This document shows, in pieces, positions 1 through 8,728 of a DNA stretch of 58,384 nt (positions within the stretch are counted from its first letter, which is position 1; every line of letters starts with the position of its first letter). The stretch lies in contig JAEWXO010000101.1 of the NCBI GenBank assembly GCA_023458875.1, positions 1 through 58,384 on the forward strand. Reading direction: 5' to 3'. The translations under genes and the position numbers were made by a program. The notes under the pieces are model-generated. The model ran no database searches and had not been told where the DNA came from. It saw only the letters and a program-made list of their open reading frames with translations. Origin of the DNA: Bacillota bacterium. Lineage in GTDB: Bacteria; Bacillota; Clostridia; Oscillospirales; Ruminococcaceae.

Positions 1-703
1 TCTGTGAATTTTTTGGATCAATTCCGAGTTTTATTTCCCCACAGTCACTAATTCCATCTGCGTCTGTATCATACTTCAACGGATCGGTTTTGTAATTGCT
101 CACCTCTTCAGAATCTGATAAACCATCATCATCTGTATCTTTTATTTTTGAATTTGTTCCTGCAATGATTTCCTCTTTATTACTCAAACCATCCTCATCA
201 ATATCTTTTAATTTCTTAATGTCAGTATCTGGTTTCATAGGATCAGTACCGCACAGATATATTTCTTCATAATCATTCAGTCCATCGCCATCTGAATCAC
301 CTATATCTGGTTTTGTAAATACTATATTATTTTCTATATAATCACATAATCCATCGCTATCTGTATCAATACGCCCCTCATACGAAAATGTTTTTACTGC
401 ATTTAAAAGAAACATTGCAAGTTCTGCTGCATCCAGAGAAGAAATTTCACCATCATCATTAAGATCTGCTGATTTATTGGAAAATCCGGAAATATTATTC
501 TCTACGAGACGGGATTTAAACATTATCAAATCAAGTATGCTTATTTCACCATCACCGTTCACATCACCATAGTTTATAATATCAGAAGCCTTTACAATTG
601 GAAGTTCTCCTTTTAAATTCAGATTTTTTTCTATTGAAAACACATTAAATAACATTAATACTACTAGTTGAAGTGATATCAAACGTTTAATTTTTTTATT
701 CAT
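1..703 (-). CDS. Secreted dockerin protein with calcium-binding repeats (3' end outside window)
   Basis: Read on the minus strand from ATG at 703 (SD-like AAAGGA just upstream), the open frame runs off the left edge after 234 codons. Residues 1-40 form a signal peptide (KK-IKR, then a hydrophobic stretch). Residues 46-100 are a type I dockerin with two calcium-loop repeats, GDVNGDGEISILDLIMFKSR and ADLNDDGEISSLDAAELAMF. From residue 113 on there are repeated D-x-D-x-DG-L-x-D-x-E units (DTDSDGLCDYIE, DSDGDGLNDYEE, DIDEDGLSNKEE, DTDDDGLSDSEE, DTDADGISDCGE), the thrombospondin type 3 kind of Ca2+-binding repeat. Dockerins bind cohesins of cellulosome-like scaffolds, so the protein is probably exported and docked at the cell surface. 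The catalytic or binding part must lie beyond the window, so the function stays open. The dockerin is N-terminal, while most are C-terminal. Confidence 0.85.
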   Translation of the reverse strand, partial: MNKKIKRLISLQLVVLMLFNVFSIEKNLNLKGELPIVKASDIINYGDVNGDGEISILDLIMFKSRLVENNISGFSNKSADLNDDGEISSLDAAELAMFLLNAVKTFSYEGRIDTDSDGLCDYIENNIVFTKPDIGDSDGDGLNDYEEIYLCGTDPMKPDTDIKKLKDIDEDGLSNKEEIIAGTNSKIKDTDDDGLSDSEEVSNYKTDPLKYDTDADGISDCGEIKLGIDPKNSQ

Positions 704-1142
704 ATTTTTTCCTTTCAAATTGAAACTTATTTTACCTCTAAAATTAGAATTACTTCCAGAGCCTTTTTATACTTTTACAATAATGTTGTGTCCCCTAATA
801 TAAAACTTTTCCCTTATTTACCAAGTTTTAATAAATTATTCAAAATTAGCATTAAAATCTATGCTTGTTAAAAGCAGAGGCAATCCGCATCATTGCCTTT
901 GTTCAGTCGAATATTATGCTCTCACCAAAAATTTCTATTGATACCTATAGAGTCGGGGGACATCCTCTTAGTCATTATAACTACCTAAAATATAATTAAG
1001 TAATGATATTGTATTTAATTGTCATCAAACCTCCTTTATAATGTAGATCTTCGTTAAAATAATGGAACCAAAATAAAACTTAACATAACTTACACTTATT
1101 TTATCATTTTAAACATATAAAGTCAACAATATTTTACCAAGC
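704..1142. other. Intergenic stretch without a convincing gene
   Basis: AT-rich spacer upstream of the dockerin gene. It holds a perfect SD (minus strand, 1029-1037) followed by a nine-codon ORF at 996-1025, a possible promoter at 974-1003 and a short hairpin GGCAAT/ATTGCC at 879-897. No longer coding sequence, tRNA or known riboswitch consensus is recognisable. Confidence 0.5.
974..1003 (-). promoter_or_regulatory. Possible sigma-A promoter of the dockerin gene
   Basis: Minus strand TTACTT, 18-nt spacer, TATAAT (-10 at 974-979). It would give a leader of about 265 nt before the dockerin start at 703. The -10 is perfect, the -35 only fair. Confidence 0.4.
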
Positions 1143-1188
1143 AAAAAAACCACACCCTATGAAAATACCATAGTACTCTCATAGGGTG
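1143..1188 (-). terminator. Rho-independent terminator after the transketolase genes
   Basis: A perfect 10-bp stem CACCCTATGA/TCATAGGGTG (arms 1153-1162 and 1179-1188) is followed on the minus strand by a T-run (1143-1149). It lies 35 nt beyond the stop of the transketolase C-terminal subunit and closes the lspA-rluD-tkt run. Confidence 0.85.
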
Positions 1189-1222
1189 CGTAAAATTTAT
1201 ATAATACAATTATTATTAAAAA

Positions 1223-2176
1223 CTATTTCTTGAACTTTTCAACAGCTTCCTTTGTCTTTTGTGCAATGTTTTCACAGCAGAGTCCGAACTGCTTCAAAAG
1301 ATCTGCTGCAGGGCCGCTGTGGCCGAATTCGTCATTTACGCCTATCTTTATAACAGGAACAGGACAGCATTCTGTTACTACATCTGCTACTGCTGAGCCA
1401 AGACCACCTATTATGCTGTGTTCCTCTGCAGTAACAATAAGACCTGTTTCAGAAGCGGCACGGTTAATAATATCTCTGTCAATAGGTTTTATCGTGTGAA
1501 TATTTATTACTCTTGCACTGATGCCGTCTGCTTTAAGAAGCTTTGCAGCTTCAATTGATTCGTTTACCATAAGTCCTGTTGCTATTATCGTAACATCTTT
1601 TCCGTCTCTGAGACAAACACCTTTTCCCATTTCAAACTTGTATGTTGCTTCGTCATTGAATATAGGTGTAGCAAGTCTTCCGAAACGCATGTAAACCGGA
1701 CCGTTGTATTCAGCTGCTGCCTTTACAGCCGCCTTTGCTTCAACTCCGTCAGCCGGATTTATTATTGTCATTCCCGGAATAGTTCTCATAAGTGCTATAT
1801 CCTCATTGCACTGATGTGTTGCGCCATCCTCACCAACTGAGATTCCGGCATGTGTTGCGCCTATTTTTACATTAAGGTGCGGATATCCTATGGAATTTCT
1901 TACTATTTCAAATGCACGTCCTGCTGCAAACATTGCAAAGGTGCTTGCAAAGGGAATTTTTCCGGAAGCTGCAAGACCCGCTGCAACACCCATCATATTT
2001 GCTTCAGCAATGCCGCAGTCAAAAAATCTTTCCGGATATGCTTTCTTGAAAATTACTGTTTTTGTAGCCTCGGCAAGATCGGCATCAAGAACAACAAGAT
2101 TCGGATAATGCTCTGCAATTTCCTTTAATGCTTCACCATAGCTTTCACGTGTAGCCTTTTTTACAACTTCAGACAT
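1223..2176 (-). CDS. Transketolase, C-terminal subunit
   Basis: 317-aa protein matching the pyrimidine-binding and C-terminal domains of transketolase, encoded apart from the N-terminal half. Residues 1-165 are the pyrimidine-binding domain (DADLAEATKT, FDCGIAEANMMGVAAGLAAS with the conserved catalytic Glu, ATHAGISVGEDGATHQ); residues 180-310 are the C-terminal domain (VTAEEHSIIGGLGSAVADV). With the N-terminal subunit it forms the thiamine-diphosphate enzyme that moves two-carbon ketol units in the non-oxidative pentose phosphate pathway. SD AAAGGAG precedes ATG. The N-terminal subunit gene ends 24 nt upstream, so the two are cotranscribed. Split transketolases are common in clostridia and archaea, so this is not a frameshift. 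A DXS-like or transaldolase-linked sugar role cannot be fully excluded. Confidence 0.93.
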   Translation of the reverse strand: MSEVVKKATRESYGEALKEIAEHYPNLVVLDADLAEATKTVIFKKAYPERFFDCGIAEANMMGVAAGLAASGKIPFASTFAMFAAGRAFEIVRNSIGYPHLNVKIGATHAGISVGEDGATHQCNEDIALMRTIPGMTIINPADGVEAKAAVKAAAEYNGPVYMRFGRLATPIFNDEATYKFEMGKGVCLRDGKDVTIIATGLMVNESIEAAKLLKADGISARVINIHTIKPIDRDIINRAASETGLIVTAEEHSIIGGLGSAVADVVTECCPVPVIKIGVNDEFGHSGPAADLLKQFGLCCENIAQKTKEAVEKFKK

Positions 2177-2200
2177 AATAAATCTCCTTTACTGTAATTA

Positions 2201-3043
2201 TTATTTTGATTCAAGTTCATTCAGACGTGCGTTCAGTTCCTGCATTGCCTGGTCATACTGCTCCTTATTAGGTGCTGTGCCATGCCATGAGCATTTGTCC
2301 TCCATAAATGAAACACCCTTGCCCTTTATACTCTTCTGAATGATAGCTACAGGCTTTCCGGAAATTTTTTCAGCCTCGTCAAATGCTCTTTCAATATCGT
2401 CAAAATCATGAGCGTCCATTGTAATTACATGCCAGCCAAATGCTGCAAATTTGTCTGTGATAGGCTCCGGTGAGCATACCTCAGAAATTTTTCCGTCTAT
2501 CTGCAGTCCGTTGTTGTCGACTATTGCAACAAGATTATCAAGCTTGTAGTGAGCCGCAAACATGGCTGCCTCCCAAACCTGACCTTCTTCAAGTTCACCG
2601 TCACCGAGTATTGCGTAAACCTTGTAATCGGCATTGTCTGTTTTTCCAGCAAGGGCTATTCCGTTTGCTACTGATATTCCCTGTCCGAGTGAACCGCTGC
2701 TCATGTCAACGCCCGGAATCGTTATACATGGATGGCCCTGAAGAAGTGCACCTATATGTCTCAGTGACTTTAGCTCTTCCCTTGGAAAAAAACCTTTTTC
2801 AGCCAGTATTGAATAAAGCCCAGGAGCACAGTGGCCCTTTGAAAGAACGAGTCTGTCTCTCTGTGCCATATCAGGATCGGCAGGATTTACATTCATCTTT
2901 ACTGAATATAAATATGTCAGTAAATCAGATATTGATAGGGAACCGCCCGGATGTCCGGATTTTGCATTAAAGGTTCCCTCAATAATGCCCATTCTTACTT
3001 TTACTGCTGTAATTTCAAGCTGTTTTTTTATTGTAGCATCCAT
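2201..3043 (-). CDS. Transketolase, N-terminal (thiamine diphosphate-binding) subunit
   Basis: 280-aa protein equal to the N-terminal third of a full transketolase. It carries GHPGGSLSISDLLTYLY near residue 31, LSKGHCAPGLY, and the ThDP/Mg2+-binding motif GDGELEEGQVWEAAM followed by the NN of VDNNGLQIDG. The partner subunit is the next gene downstream, and the pair makes one active site at the subunit interface. SD GGAGGA lies 9 nt before ATG. It starts 3 nt after the rluD stop, so it is translated from the same mRNA as lspA and rluD. It stops naturally (TAA) without the middle domain, which the downstream gene supplies. Confidence 0.94.
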   Translation of the reverse strand: MDATIKKQLEITAVKVRMGIIEGTFNAKSGHPGGSLSISDLLTYLYSVKMNVNPADPDMAQRDRLVLSKGHCAPGLYSILAEKGFFPREELKSLRHIGALLQGHPCITIPGVDMSSGSLGQGISVANGIALAGKTDNADYKVYAILGDGELEEGQVWEAAMFAAHYKLDNLVAIVDNNGLQIDGKISEVCSPEPITDKFAAFGWHVITMDAHDFDDIERAFDEAEKISGKPVAIIQKSIKGKGVSFMEDKCSWHGTAPNKEQYDQAMQELNARLNELESK

Positions 3044-3046
3044 GAA

Positions 3047-3973
3047 TTATTCCTCCGTTATTTTAGTTGTTTTTAATTTATTAAGTGTACTGCTGAAATA
3101 TTCAGGCAGATCACTGTCAAATTCAAGATATTCACATGTAACAGGATGTATGAATCCTATTTTTTTTGCATGAAGGCACTGTCCCTCAATTCCCTTGTAT
3201 GGCGTTCCGTAAACATCATCACCAAGAACCGGATGGCCTATGTATTTCATATGAACCCTTATCTGATGTGTTCTTCCTGTTTCAAGTCTGAGTCTGACAT
3301 ATGCATACTTTTCAAACTGTTCAAGAACCTGATAATGTGTAACAGCAGGCTTTGAGTTAAGCTCTGTGACGCACATTTTTTTTCTGTCAGTCTTATGTCT
3401 GCCAATAGGCGCATTAACGGTTCCTTCTGATTCTTTTAATTTTCCCTGAACTATTGCCTCATATTCTCTTGTAAACGTATGCTCTTTTATCTGTCCGGCA
3501 AGACCTGCATGAGCAATATCATTTTTGGCAACTATAAGAATTCCGCTTGTATTTTTGTCTATACGATGAACTATCCCGGGACGTATTACACCGTTTATTG
3601 AAGAAAGACGTCCCTTACAGTGGTATAAAAGAGCATTTACAAGTGTACCGCTGTAATTTCCGGCTGCCGGGTGAACTACCATGCCTTTTGGTTTATTGAC
3701 AACCAGCAGATCACTGTCCTCGTAAACGATATCCACAGGAATATTTTCCGGTTCCGCTGAGAGCTCCACAGGATCTGGGATTTCAATAATAACTTTGTCG
3801 TTTTCAGAAAGCCTGTAATTTTTGCCTGCTTGTTTCCCGTTTACGGTTACTGAGCCTTCTGATATGATTTTCTGGACAGCACTTCTTGTAAGTCCGAAAT
3901 CCTGTGCTGCAAGCCATTTATCGATACGGACAGATGCATCCTCCGGTAAAACGACTGACTCTATTTTATTCAT
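3047..3973 (-). CDS. rluD: RluD-family 23S rRNA pseudouridine synthase
   Basis: 308-aa RluA/RluD-type pseudouridine synthase. An S4 RNA-binding domain covers about residues 15-75 (RIDKWLAAQDFGLTRSAVQK), followed by the catalytic domain with GIVHRIDKNTSGILIVAKND, where the Asp after HRI is the nucleophile, and by the C-terminal motif GRTHQIRVHMKYIGHPVLGD. It isomerises uridines in large-subunit rRNA. The ATG lies inside the end of lspA (8-nt overlap), which shows translational coupling; lspA-rluD is a conserved Firmicutes pair. Exact target positions cannot be read from the sequence, so the symbol is by family. Confidence 0.9.
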   Translation of the reverse strand: MNKIESVVLPEDASVRIDKWLAAQDFGLTRSAVQKIISEGSVTVNGKQAGKNYRLSENDKVIIEIPDPVELSAEPENIPVDIVYEDSDLLVVNKPKGMVVHPAAGNYSGTLVNALLYHCKGRLSSINGVIRPGIVHRIDKNTSGILIVAKNDIAHAGLAGQIKEHTFTREYEAIVQGKLKESEGTVNAPIGRHKTDRKKMCVTELNSKPAVTHYQVLEQFEKYAYVRLRLETGRTHQIRVHMKYIGHPVLGDDVYGTPYKGIEGQCLHAKKIGFIHPVTCEYLEFDSDLPEYFSSTLNKLKTTKITEE

Positions 3974-4469
3974 CAGGGGTTTCCCCTCTTTTTTTTACTG
4001 CTTCCTTACGGCCTTCAATAAATATTATATAAATAAGGAGAATTACCATTCCGACCGTAACGCATATATCTGCAAAATTAAAAATTGCAAAGTGGAACAA
4101 ACGTATTTCAATATAGTCAACTACATATCCGAGTCTTATTCTGTCAATAAGATTTCCTATTCCTCCGGCTATTATGACAGTCATTATAGCCATAATAAAT
4201 TTTGAATTTTTATATGTTTTTATCATGTATATTGTAAACAGAATAAGTGCTACAGATGTAAAGCCTATTGTAAACCACGCTTTTCCACTCATCAGGCTGA
4301 ATGCCGCACCGGTATTTTCAGTATAAGTCAGGTTTATTATTTCCTTGTTACCGAAGCTTATAAACTCTTTTGAAATACCTGACGGAGCCAGTTCGTTTAC
4401 AGCCAGTATTTTTATTAACTGATCAGCACCTATGAGCACTGCTGCAAGAATCAGCATGATAATTATCAT
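3966..4469 (-). CDS. lspA: Lipoprotein signal peptidase II
   Basis: 167-aa integral membrane aspartyl protease that removes signal peptides from diacylated prolipoproteins. Four hydrophobic segments are visible (about residues 3-22, 58-82, 90-110, 128-152). Conserved family motifs are present: NLTYTENTGAAFS, and the catalytic Asp boxes GGIGNLIDRIRLGYVVDYIE (Asp in LIDR and in VVDY). Length is typical. The four solute-binding lipoproteins at 25-32 kb are likely substrates. It follows ileS after a terminator and a 97-nt gap, as ileS-lspA neighbours do in many Firmicutes. Confidence 0.95.
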   Translation of the reverse strand: MIIIMLILAAVLIGADQLIKILAVNELAPSGISKEFISFGNKEIINLTYTENTGAAFSLMSGKAWFTIGFTSVALILFTIYMIKTYKNSKFIMAIMTVIIAGGIGNLIDRIRLGYVVDYIEIRLFHFAIFNFADICVTVGMVILLIYIIFIEGRKEAVKKRGETPDE

Positions 4470-4566
4470 TTGTTCACCTACAAACTATTAAGATTTCGGC
4501 TTAAGCGGCAACGGTCAGAACGTTAATATTGTCCTGAACCTTTTTAACTTACATAAACTCCGCTTA

Positions 4567-4613
4567 ATAAAACAAAAGGCTTGCCGCTCTTAATTTTATA
4601 AAAACGACAAGCC
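4567..4613 (-). terminator. Rho-independent terminator after ileS
   Basis: Minus-strand stem GGCTTGTCG/CGGCAAGCC (arms 4605-4613 and 4578-4586, one G-U pair) followed by TTTTGTTTTATT. It lies 15 nt past the ileS stop and separates ileS from lspA, which must then rely on read-through or its own weak promoter. Confidence 0.8.
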
Positions 4614-4628
4614 GACTGATTTAATGAA

Positions 4629-7430
4629 TTATTTTACAACTGATACACAGCGGGCACAAAGTGAAGGGTGCTCTGAGTCATCTCCTACTGTATCCGAGTA
4701 TACCCAGCATCTTTCGCATTTTTCACCTGATGCTTTGTCAACAGTTATGCTTATTCCCTGTGTGCCAAGAGTATCTGAATCAAATTCGCCCGTACCCTCT
4801 GCAAATACTTCAACCCTTGATACGATAAATATTTCTGCAAGCTCATCTACAAAATTCTTTATCTGGTCATAGTTTGTATTGTCACAGTAAAGCTTTATAT
4901 CAGCCTCAAGTGACTTTCCTATTACCTTGTCATTACGCTTGATTTCAAGAGCCTTATTTACAGCCTGACGGAGATCATAAATAAGATTCCATTTGCCTTC
5001 AAATTCAGGTGTAAGCTCTATACCGCTCTTTACAGGCATATCGTTAAGATAAATGCTGTCCTTGTCATCACTTGAAGAATGAGGCATGAAGCTCCATATT
5101 TCCTCTGCTGTAAATGACATTATAGGTGCGATAAGTCTTGCAACACCGCTTAATATTCTGTACATCGTAGTCTGAGCAGCACGCCTCTCAACTGAACCTT
5201 CACCTGTACAGTAAAGTCTGTCCTTTATAATATCAAGATAGAAGCTTGACATATCTATTACACAGAAATTATGAATAGCATGGAATACAATATGGAAATC
5301 AAACTTGTCATATCCGGTGTTTACCTTGTCGATAAGTGTATCAAGTCTTGCAAGTGCCCACTTGTCTATTTCCATAAGCTCATCATCAGAAACCGAATCC
5401 CTGTCAGGATCAAAGCCTTCTCCGTTTGCAATGTTTCCGAGAATGAATCTTGCTGTATTTCTTATTTTCTTATATGAATCAGATAACTGTTTAAGAATAT
5501 CCTTTGAAATTCTTATATCTGAATGATAATCTGAAGAAGCTACCCAGAGTCTTAAAATATCGGCACCATACTCTTTGATTATTTCATCAGGCATGATTCC
5601 GTTTCCTAATGACTTGGACATTTTTCTGCCCTGTCCGTCAACTACCCATCCATGAGTACATACGCTTTTGTACGGAGCAACGCCCTTGTATACAACAGAT
5701 GTAAGGAGAGATGACTGGAACCAGCCTCTGTACTGATCTGCACCTTCAAGATATAAATCAGCAGGCCATCTGAGCTCATCGTATTCGTCAAGAACAGCAG
5801 AATGTGAAACACCGCTGTCAAACCATACGTCCATTATATCATATTCTTTTTCAAATTCACCGCAGCCGCATTTGCACTTCAGAGTTGAAGGAATGAATTC
5901 CTTCAGATCCTTTGTCCACCATGAGTCAGCACCTTCAGCTCTGAATAATTTTGAAATGGCCGCTATTGTTTCGTCATTTATTACAGGCTCGTGACAATCC
6001 TTACAGTAGATAATCGGAATAGGAACGCCCCATGTTCTCTGACGTGAAATACACCAGTCACTTCTGTCACGTACCATTCCCTTTATTCTGTCCTCGCCCC
6101 ATCCAGGGATCCAGTTTACATTTTCAATAGCCTTTATTGCCTCATCCTTGAATCCGTTCACCGAGCAGAACCACTGTGATGTTGCTCTGAATATGATAGG
6201 ACTGTTGCAGCGCCAGCAATGCGGATACTGGTGGATTATTTTTTCTATTGCAAGAAGTGCATTTATTTCTTCAAGCTTTTTGGCAATTGCCTTGTTAGCC
6301 TGATTTGTATCCATACCGCTGAATTCGCCTGCTTCGTCGGTAAGCTTACCCTTTGCATCAACAGGAACTATTATTCCTATCTCCGGATAATTTCTGCATA
6401 CCTCATAGTCCTCTACACCGTGTCCCGGTGCTGTGTGTACACAGCCTGTACCACTCTCAAGTGTAACATGGTCGCCGACTATTACAGGTGACGGTCTGTC
6501 AAACAGAGGATGCTTTGTCTGAACATATTCAAGTTCTTTTCCTGTAAATCTGCCCGTTGTTTCATATTCTGTAATTCCGGCAGACTTCATTGTAGGTTCA
6601 ACAAGTTCTTCTGCCATTACATAATACTCGCCGTTTGCCTTTACAAGTGTATAATCATATTCAGGTCCGAGACAGATTGCCAGGTTTCCCGGAATAGTCC
6701 ATGTTGTTGTAGTCCAGATTACAAAATATACCTTTGAAATATCTATTCCCATAGCTGTAAACAGACCCTTATCGTCTGTTACATTAAACTTTACATATAT
6801 TGAATGGCAGTCATCATTTGCATATTCTATTTCAGCTTCAGCAAGAGCTGTGTTACAGTCAGGACACCAGTAAACAGGCTTTAAGCCCTTGTACATATAT
6901 CCGTCCTTTGCCATTTTGCCGAATACTTCGATCTGTCTTGCTTCATACTCCGGCTTGAGTGTAAGATACGGATCATCATAGTTTCCTAAGCTTCCAAGTC
7001 TTTTAAACTGCTGCATCTGATTCTTAACATGTGTAAGTGCAAAATTTTTGCAGTGCTTTCTGAGCTCTGCAGGAGGAATAGCACCATTTTCAACACCTAT
7101 TGACTTCATAGCTTTAAGTTCAATAGGAAGTCCATGGGTGTCCCATCCAGGTACGTATGGTGCACAGAAACCGCTCATGTTTTTATATTTTATTATAAAA
7201 TCCTTGAGTATTTTGTTAAGTGCTGTTCCAAGATGAATTTCTCCATTTGCATACGGAGGGCCGTCATGCAATATATATAAAGACTTTCCCTTGTTTTTTT
7301 CAATCATTTTGTAGTATAGTCTGTCTGATTCCCACTTTTCAAGTGTTTCAGGCTCTTTTTTAGGCAGATTACCTCTCATAGGAAAGTCTGTCTTCGGTAG
7401 ATTTAAAGTATTATTATAATCCTGAGACAT
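4629..7430 (-). CDS. ileS: Isoleucyl-tRNA synthetase
   Basis: Class I aminoacyl-tRNA synthetase charging tRNA-Ile. The HIGH-type motif reads PPYANGEIHLGTALNK, the KMSKS loop GRKMSKSLGNGIMP, and the editing domain lies between about residues 190 and 400 (VIWTTTTWTIPGNLA). The C-terminal zinc finger CERCWVYS...CARC is of the bacterial type. I chose ATG at 7430 (933 aa), because AAGGAA lies about 9 nt upstream; the earlier in-frame ATG at 7451 overlaps that SD. It follows divIVA by 40 nt, the classic divIVA-ileS order. No T-box leader is present, so unlike tyrS here it is not controlled by tRNA-sensing attenuation from its own leader. Confidence 0.97.
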   Translation of the reverse strand: MSQDYNNTLNLPKTDFPMRGNLPKKEPETLEKWESDRLYYKMIEKNKGKSLYILHDGPPYANGEIHLGTALNKILKDFIIKYKNMSGFCAPYVPGWDTHGLPIELKAMKSIGVENGAIPPAELRKHCKNFALTHVKNQMQQFKRLGSLGNYDDPYLTLKPEYEARQIEVFGKMAKDGYMYKGLKPVYWCPDCNTALAEAEIEYANDDCHSIYVKFNVTDDKGLFTAMGIDISKVYFVIWTTTTWTIPGNLAICLGPEYDYTLVKANGEYYVMAEELVEPTMKSAGITEYETTGRFTGKELEYVQTKHPLFDRPSPVIVGDHVTLESGTGCVHTAPGHGVEDYEVCRNYPEIGIIVPVDAKGKLTDEAGEFSGMDTNQANKAIAKKLEEINALLAIEKIIHQYPHCWRCNSPIIFRATSQWFCSVNGFKDEAIKAIENVNWIPGWGEDRIKGMVRDRSDWCISRQRTWGVPIPIIYCKDCHEPVINDETIAAISKLFRAEGADSWWTKDLKEFIPSTLKCKCGCGEFEKEYDIMDVWFDSGVSHSAVLDEYDELRWPADLYLEGADQYRGWFQSSLLTSVVYKGVAPYKSVCTHGWVVDGQGRKMSKSLGNGIMPDEIIKEYGADILRLWVASSDYHSDIRISKDILKQLSDSYKKIRNTARFILGNIANGEGFDPDRDSVSDDELMEIDKWALARLDTLIDKVNTGYDKFDFHIVFHAIHNFCVIDMSSFYLDIIKDRLYCTGEGSVERRAAQTTMYRILSGVARLIAPIMSFTAEEIWSFMPHSSSDDKDSIYLNDMPVKSGIELTPEFEGKWNLIYDLRQAVNKALEIKRNDKVIGKSLEADIKLYCDNTNYDQIKNFVDELAEIFIVSRVEVFAEGTGEFDSDTLGTQGISITVDKASGEKCERCWVYSDTVGDDSEHPSLCARCVSVVK

Positions 7431-7470
7431 TTTATAATTCTTCCTTTGCATATATTTAAAATTATGATTA

Positions 7471-8193
7471 TTATTTATGCTGCTGACCGAACTGAAGCTC
7501 TGAATATTTGTTGTCCACTGCTCCTATTACCGGTATTGACTGGGTTCTGAACGGATCAAGCTTTTCAGCTGCCGGTGCTTCCTGACGCTGAGGCGGAATA
7601 TTATGTCTGGTGTTGTCAACAGGACTCTGATTCGCATACTGTACATTCTTTTGTACAGGTGCACTGTAAACCTCCTGCTGCGGAACATTTTCTGCTTCTT
7701 CCTCTTCTTCAGGTTCTTCTGCCTGCGGCATAGATGATATCAGTTCGAGGTGAGCTTTGTATATATCAAAAAGACTCTTCTTAAAATCTGATACCTGCTT
7801 CTGTGTATATGCAAGTGCAGCCTTCTCATTATTAAGCTTTATCTTTATGTCATCAATAGCTTTTTGTGAATCAACCGTTGCTTCGCTTATAATTTTTTCA
7901 GCTTCAAGCTTTGCATTGTTTATAATCTCTTCCGCTTTTGTATTTGCTTCTGATACAACCCTATGGCCTTCTTTTTGTGCAAACAGAAGAGCATCCTTTA
8001 CCGCATCCTCGTCTTTTCTGTATTCTCTTACTTTATCAGCAAGAACCTGAAGCTTTGTATTAATTTCTTCATTATCTTTTTCAAGTTGAGAATAATCAGC
8101 TGCAAGCTCGTTGAGGAATCCATCAACATCTTCCTGTTTATAACCAAATGCTGCCTTTTCGAATTTTTGACTATTAATGTCTTTTGCCTTCAT
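7471..8193 (-). CDS. divIVA: DivIVA-family cell division/polarity protein
   Basis: About 240 aa. The N-terminal membrane-binding DivIVA motif reads FEKAAFGYKQEDVDGFLNEL (residues 10-29), followed by a long coiled coil to about residue 165 (YSQLEKDNEEINTKLQVLAD and on) and a disordered Gln/Pro-rich tail. DivIVA proteins bind negatively curved membrane at septa and poles and recruit division or wall-synthesis proteins. ATG at 8193 is preferred over the GTG at 8205, which is part of the SD AGAGGTG; a TTG at 8196 is also possible. It sits between sepF and ileS as in many Firmicutes; the ylmG and ylmH genes often found between are absent. Confidence 0.92.
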   Translation of the reverse strand: MKAKDINSQKFEKAAFGYKQEDVDGFLNELAADYSQLEKDNEEINTKLQVLADKVREYRKDEDAVKDALLFAQKEGHRVVSEANTKAEEIINNAKLEAEKIISEATVDSQKAIDDIKIKLNNEKAALAYTQKQVSDFKKSLFDIYKAHLELISSMPQAEEPEEEEEAENVPQQEVYSAPVQKNVQYANQSPVDNTRHNIPPQRQEAPAAEKLDPFRTQSIPVIGAVDNKYSELQFGQQHK

Positions 8194-8257
8194 CAACTTT
8201 ATCACCTCTTAAAATTACTTTTTATTTATCTGCATCGGAACACAAAAACAATAAGAA

Positions 8258-8713
8258 CTAAATTATAACGCCGTTATTTTCCAGTTCACCAACAAGGTCT
8301 TCACCTATAAATCCAACATTGTATGGTGTAATAATGTATGTAAGATTTGCTACAGGCTTAAGACTTCCGCCGTTTGCATAAGCAACACCTACGAGAAAGT
8401 CTATTATTCTTCTCTTGTTTTCAGAAGATGCTGTCTCCAGGTTCAATACGACCGTCTTTTTAGCAATAAGATGATCAGCTATCTGTTTTGCATCTGTAAA
8501 TACCTCAGGTTTAACCAAAACAACCTGTAATTGTGCTGTCGCTTGAATATTCACTACCTTATTCCTCTTCTCATCTGGTGTTTCAATCATATCATTTACC
8601 TGTGGCTGGTGCATCTGATGTGGCTGTACCTCCTGTTTAGGTGTTTCAGGCTGATAATCATCATCCTGTTCGGGTGGTAAAAAGAAATCCTTTAAACTAT
8701 CTAAAAGTTTCAT
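8258..8713 (-). CDS. sepF: Cell division protein SepF
   Basis: 151-aa protein with an N-terminal amphipathic membrane anchor (MKLLDSLKDFFLPP), an acidic Pro/Gln-rich linker (residues 15-60) and a C-terminal SepF/DUF552 domain (VVLVKPEVFTDAKQIADHLI, then VVLNLE, RRIIDFLVGVAYANGG). SepF polymerises into rings and tethers FtsZ to the membrane. ATG at 8713 has SD AAGGAA; the upstream in-frame ATG at 8737 has none. It lies in the yggS-sepF-divIVA order typical of the region downstream of the dcw cluster, although no other dcw genes are in the window. Its 191-nt leader contains several dyads described separately. Confidence 0.94.
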   Translation of the reverse strand: MKLLDSLKDFFLPPEQDDDYQPETPKQEVQPHQMHQPQVNDMIETPDEKRNKVVNIQATAQLQVVLVKPEVFTDAKQIADHLIAKKTVVLNLETASSENKRRIIDFLVGVAYANGGSLKPVANLTYIITPYNVGFIGEDLVGELENNGVII

Positions 8714-8728
8714 TATATTTTTCCTTTC

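Noticed and set aside
1..420. CRISPR-like repetition
   Set aside because: The repetition is of protein-coding calcium-binding units (about 36-70 nt apart and variable), not identical repeats with unique spacers.
1223..3043. Frameshifted transketolase
   Set aside because: Both parts have their own SD and start and end at natural domain borders; split transketolases are normal in clostridia.
7431..7470. T-box controlling ileS
   Set aside because: Only 40 nt separate divIVA and ileS and no T-box sequence is present.
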